DNA from: Phormidesmis priestleyi
Lineage (GTDB): Bacteria; Cyanobacteriota; Cyanobacteriia; Phormidesmidales; Phormidesmidaceae
Reading direction: 5' to 3'
DNA: 7,752 nucleotides
NCBI GenBank assembly: GCA_003242115.1
Contig: QBMP01000120.1
Location: forward strand, 1 to 7,752
This document shows, one piece after another, positions 6,246 through 7,752 of this stretch. Each line of letters opens with the position of its first letter. Positions within the stretch are counted from its first letter, which is position 1. Under the pieces are notes generated by a model. That model ran no database searches, was not told where the DNA came from, and saw nothing but the letters and a program-made list of their open reading frames with translations. The position numbers and the translations under genes were made by a program.

Positions 6246-7595
6246 ATTGAGCAGCGGGTCTAGGCTGTGCGGGTGCGGGTGCCTATGGGGTTCTACTACT
6301 GAAGTATCCTCATGGTGCTGATGCTGATGCGCTTCATCATGTGTGTGTTCGTGCTCATGCCATTCTTGATGGGTAGCGCTATTGACAGGATGCTCTTTTC
6401 GAGGTGAAAGCACGAGTTGAACGGCTATTAAAAGTAGTCCGCCGACTAAGCTGCCATAGAAAAAAGGCGCTTCTGATTGATAGCTGCCCAACCAACCGGC
6501 TAGTGGATAGGAAAAGACCCACCAGAGATGACTCCAAGCAAACTGAGCACCATAAACCCGTCCTTGAAATTCAGTGGGGGTGCGGTCGGCAATTAAAGTT
6601 TGGGCAGAAACATTCACTAAAGTTTGTCCAGCCCCGGCAACCAGCCACAGCATAAGCAGGGGTGCCAACCCAACATAGCTAGCGGGTAATAATGCGCCCG
6701 TGATGAGAACTGCCCCTACAAGCATCAGCGCCTGCCGCGTCCACCGCTGGCCCAATGACCCTACAGTAGATGCCGCTAGCGTTGCGCCGATGCCAAACGC
6801 ACCCATTGCCCAGCCGTACTGCACACTACTCAGCTTAAGTGTGCCTTGGACGTAGCCTACGGTATTGATGAGAATCTGCGCCCCCGTTACGGAGACGACA
6901 AGCTGCATCGCTAATGCATAACGCAGGTAGCGATCTCTAAACAATCGAATCGTTCCGGCTTGAACTTCCTGCCACTTTTTATTAGACGGATTATGGGACG
7001 AGGATTGCTTAACTCGCAGGTTACCGGGCAGTGTCACGATTAAGATTGCTGCTATCAAAAACGTTAGACCATCTAGAAAGAAGATTTGTCTAGTTCCTAC
7101 AAAAGCGGCAACCGCCCCAGCAATGCCAGGGCCAAGTACGCCTAGTAGCTGAAAGGTCGCACTAGAAAGAGCAATTGCCTGTGGATAATCTTGCTGGCTC
7201 GTTACCAGTGGAATGGTTGCTTGGTAAGTGGGCGTGAAAAAGGCATTGAAAATATTTAAGGCCAAGACAATTGCATAAATTTGCCAAATAGCATTGACAA
7301 AAGGCAGCAGGCTGATAATACACATCCGGGCTAAGTGAGCGATGACCATGATCGTTTTGCGATCGCTGCGATCAGCTAGTACACCAGCGAAAGGCGAAAT
7401 TAAAACGAATGCACTAACTCGTAAGGTTAAAGCAACCGACAGCACGACGGCTGATTTATTCCCAGCAAGTTCAAAGGCAAGTAGTGCTAGCCCTAGCCAA
7501 GTGAGCGCGTCGCCTAAAAGATTTGTGGTTTGCGCAATATACAGACGAGCAAAAACAGGGTTACGAAGACTACGAAATAATTGAGTCTGCATCAT
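6225..7595 (-). CDS. nrsD: MFS metal exporter with histidine-rich C-terminal tail (NrsD-like)
   Basis: Inner-membrane major facilitator permease of 456 residues with about twelve hydrophobic segments between residues 15 and 397. The MFS motif A is clear at 71-80 (GVLADRSDRK), and a central cytoplasmic loop lies near 192-220. The final part (402-443) holds 14 histidines, for example HEHEHTHDEAHQHQHH, and then HRHPHPH, ending in LDPLLNLERFRG. Such His-rich tails occur in the nickel exporters NrsD and NreB, where they are thought to bind Ni2+. This points to Ni2+/Co2+ export from the cytoplasm. In Synechocystis nrsD is the last gene of the pump operon; here the gene faces the kinase from the other side and must have its own promoter, presumably in 7596-7752 or beyond. 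No clear ribosome binding site precedes the tandem ATGATG start (7595/7592), so the exact start is less certain. Confidence 0.9.
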   Translation of the reverse strand: MMQTQLFRSLRNPVFARLYIAQTTNLLGDALTWLGLALLAFELAGNKSAVVLSVALTLRVSAFVLISPFAGVLADRSDRKTIMVIAHLARMCIISLLPFVNAIWQIYAIVLALNIFNAFFTPTYQATIPLVTSQQDYPQAIALSSATFQLLGVLGPGIAGAVAAFVGTRQIFFLDGLTFLIAAILIVTLPGNLRVKQSSSHNPSNKKWQEVQAGTIRLFRDRYLRYALAMQLVVSVTGAQILINTVGYVQGTLKLSSVQYGWAMGAFGIGATLAASTVGSLGQRWTRQALMLVGAVLITGALLPASYVGLAPLLMLWLVAGAGQTLVNVSAQTLIADRTPTEFQGRVYGAQFAWSHLWWVFSYPLAGWLGSYQSEAPFFYGSLVGGLLLIAVQLVLSPRKEHPVNSATHQEWHEHEHTHDEAHQHQHHEDTSVVEPHRHPHPHSLDPLLNLERFRG

Positions 7596-7752
7596 GTTAT
7601 GGCTTTAGTAAAGAGGTTGTTCTGCTTTTTGTATAAGCGCTTATTGCTCAAGGGGAAAAGCGTTATGGAGATAGAATAGCAAAACGTGACAAAGCCTGTA
7701 GCCAGCTTCACGATAGCCAGCCAGCAAGTAGGTTTCAGAGGCTTCAGAGCCA
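7596..7752. other. Upstream region of the MFS gene at the right edge
   Basis: This probably holds the MFS promoter. On the minus strand TATACA (7635-7630) is a possible -10, overlapping the palindrome at 7633-7644; no good -35 is seen. Two minus-strand frames are open from the window edge. One runs to a TAA at 7643-7641. The other runs to a TGA overlapping the MFS ATG by 4 nt (51 residues, ending LYKKQNNLFTKAIT). Neither peptide is recognised, so a real gene end is uncertain. Short repeats are present: TAGCCAGC at 7699-7706 and 7714-7721, and TTCAGAG at 7734-7740 and 7743-7749. Confidence 0.4.
7633..7644. promoter_or_regulatory. 12-bp perfect palindrome, candidate operator of the MFS gene
   Basis: ATAAGCGCTTAT is fully self-complementary and lies 38 bp upstream of the MFS start codon. 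It overlaps the best -10-like hexamer on that strand (TATACA, 7635-7630). A repressor dimer bound there would block the promoter. It does not resemble the 11-bp direct repeat of the divergent region, so a different regulator would be expected. No intrinsic terminator function is likely, because it has no loop. Confidence 0.35.

Larger units (their letters stand above)
375..7366. repeat. Ten HIP1 octamers GCGATCGC dispersed through the genes
   Basis: Copies start at 375, 1299, 2719, 3249, 4542, 4935, 5188, 5600, 6097 and 7359. The one at 375 is within the longer palindrome GGCGATCGCC. With equal base frequencies an 8-mer is expected about once per 65 kb, so the enrichment is very large. All copies lie inside coding sequence and none in the divergent control region. 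HIP1 over-representation is a known cyanobacterial genome signature. The kinase gene carries four copies and the short adaptor-like gene none. Confidence 0.9.

Noticed and set aside
6262..6281. Tandem GTGCGG units near the end of the MFS gene
   Set aside because: They encode the alternating His-Pro part of the tail, so the repeat is explained by protein composition.
7651..7660. AGGGGAAAAG as a possible CsoR/RcnR/InrS-type G-tract operator upstream of the MFS gene
   Set aside because: Only four G with no flanking inverted repeat of the expected type; not enough to support a site.

Overview
The window looks cyanobacterial. The octamer GCGATCGC (HIP1), typical of many cyanobacterial chromosomes, occurs ten times in 7.75 kb, and gene content and order match the nickel/cobalt resistance locus nrsRS-nrsBACD (regulators also called rppA/rppB) of Synechocystis. 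Five protein-coding genes are well supported. No RNA genes, CRISPR arrays, transposases or phage genes were seen.

Layout: 1-172 is a short non-coding stretch with a hairpin downstream of the first gene. On the minus strand lie a large heavy-metal RND efflux pump subunit (173-3331) and, upstream of it, a short secreted and membrane-anchored protein that looks like an adaptor stripped of its middle domains (3400-4044). A 141-bp divergent control region (4045-4185) follows, carrying a perfect 10-bp direct repeat with an 11-bp period. On the plus strand come an OmpR/PhoB-type response regulator (4186-4878) and its histidine kinase (4875-6245), with overlapping stop and start codons. Converging on the kinase is a minus-strand MFS exporter with a very histidine-rich tail (6225-7595), whose last codons overlap those of the kinase by 21 bp. 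The right edge (7596-7752) is upstream sequence of the MFS gene and contains a 12-bp perfect palindrome.

How the parts fit (inference from the Nrs model): the kinase senses excess metal, probably Ni2+ and/or Co2+, in the periplasm and phosphorylates the regulator. The regulator binds the direct repeat between the two divergent operons and activates both the pump operon and its own genes. The RND pump exports metal across the envelope. The MFS protein exports it from the cytoplasm, with its His tail binding or buffering the metal.

The cluster as a whole is a recognisable system, not an unknown one. Its less ordinary points are the adaptor-like protein without lipoyl and hairpin domains, the absence of a full adaptor and outer-membrane channel, the altered proton-relay motif in the pump, the MFS gene placed convergently instead of inside the pump operon, and the candidate operators.
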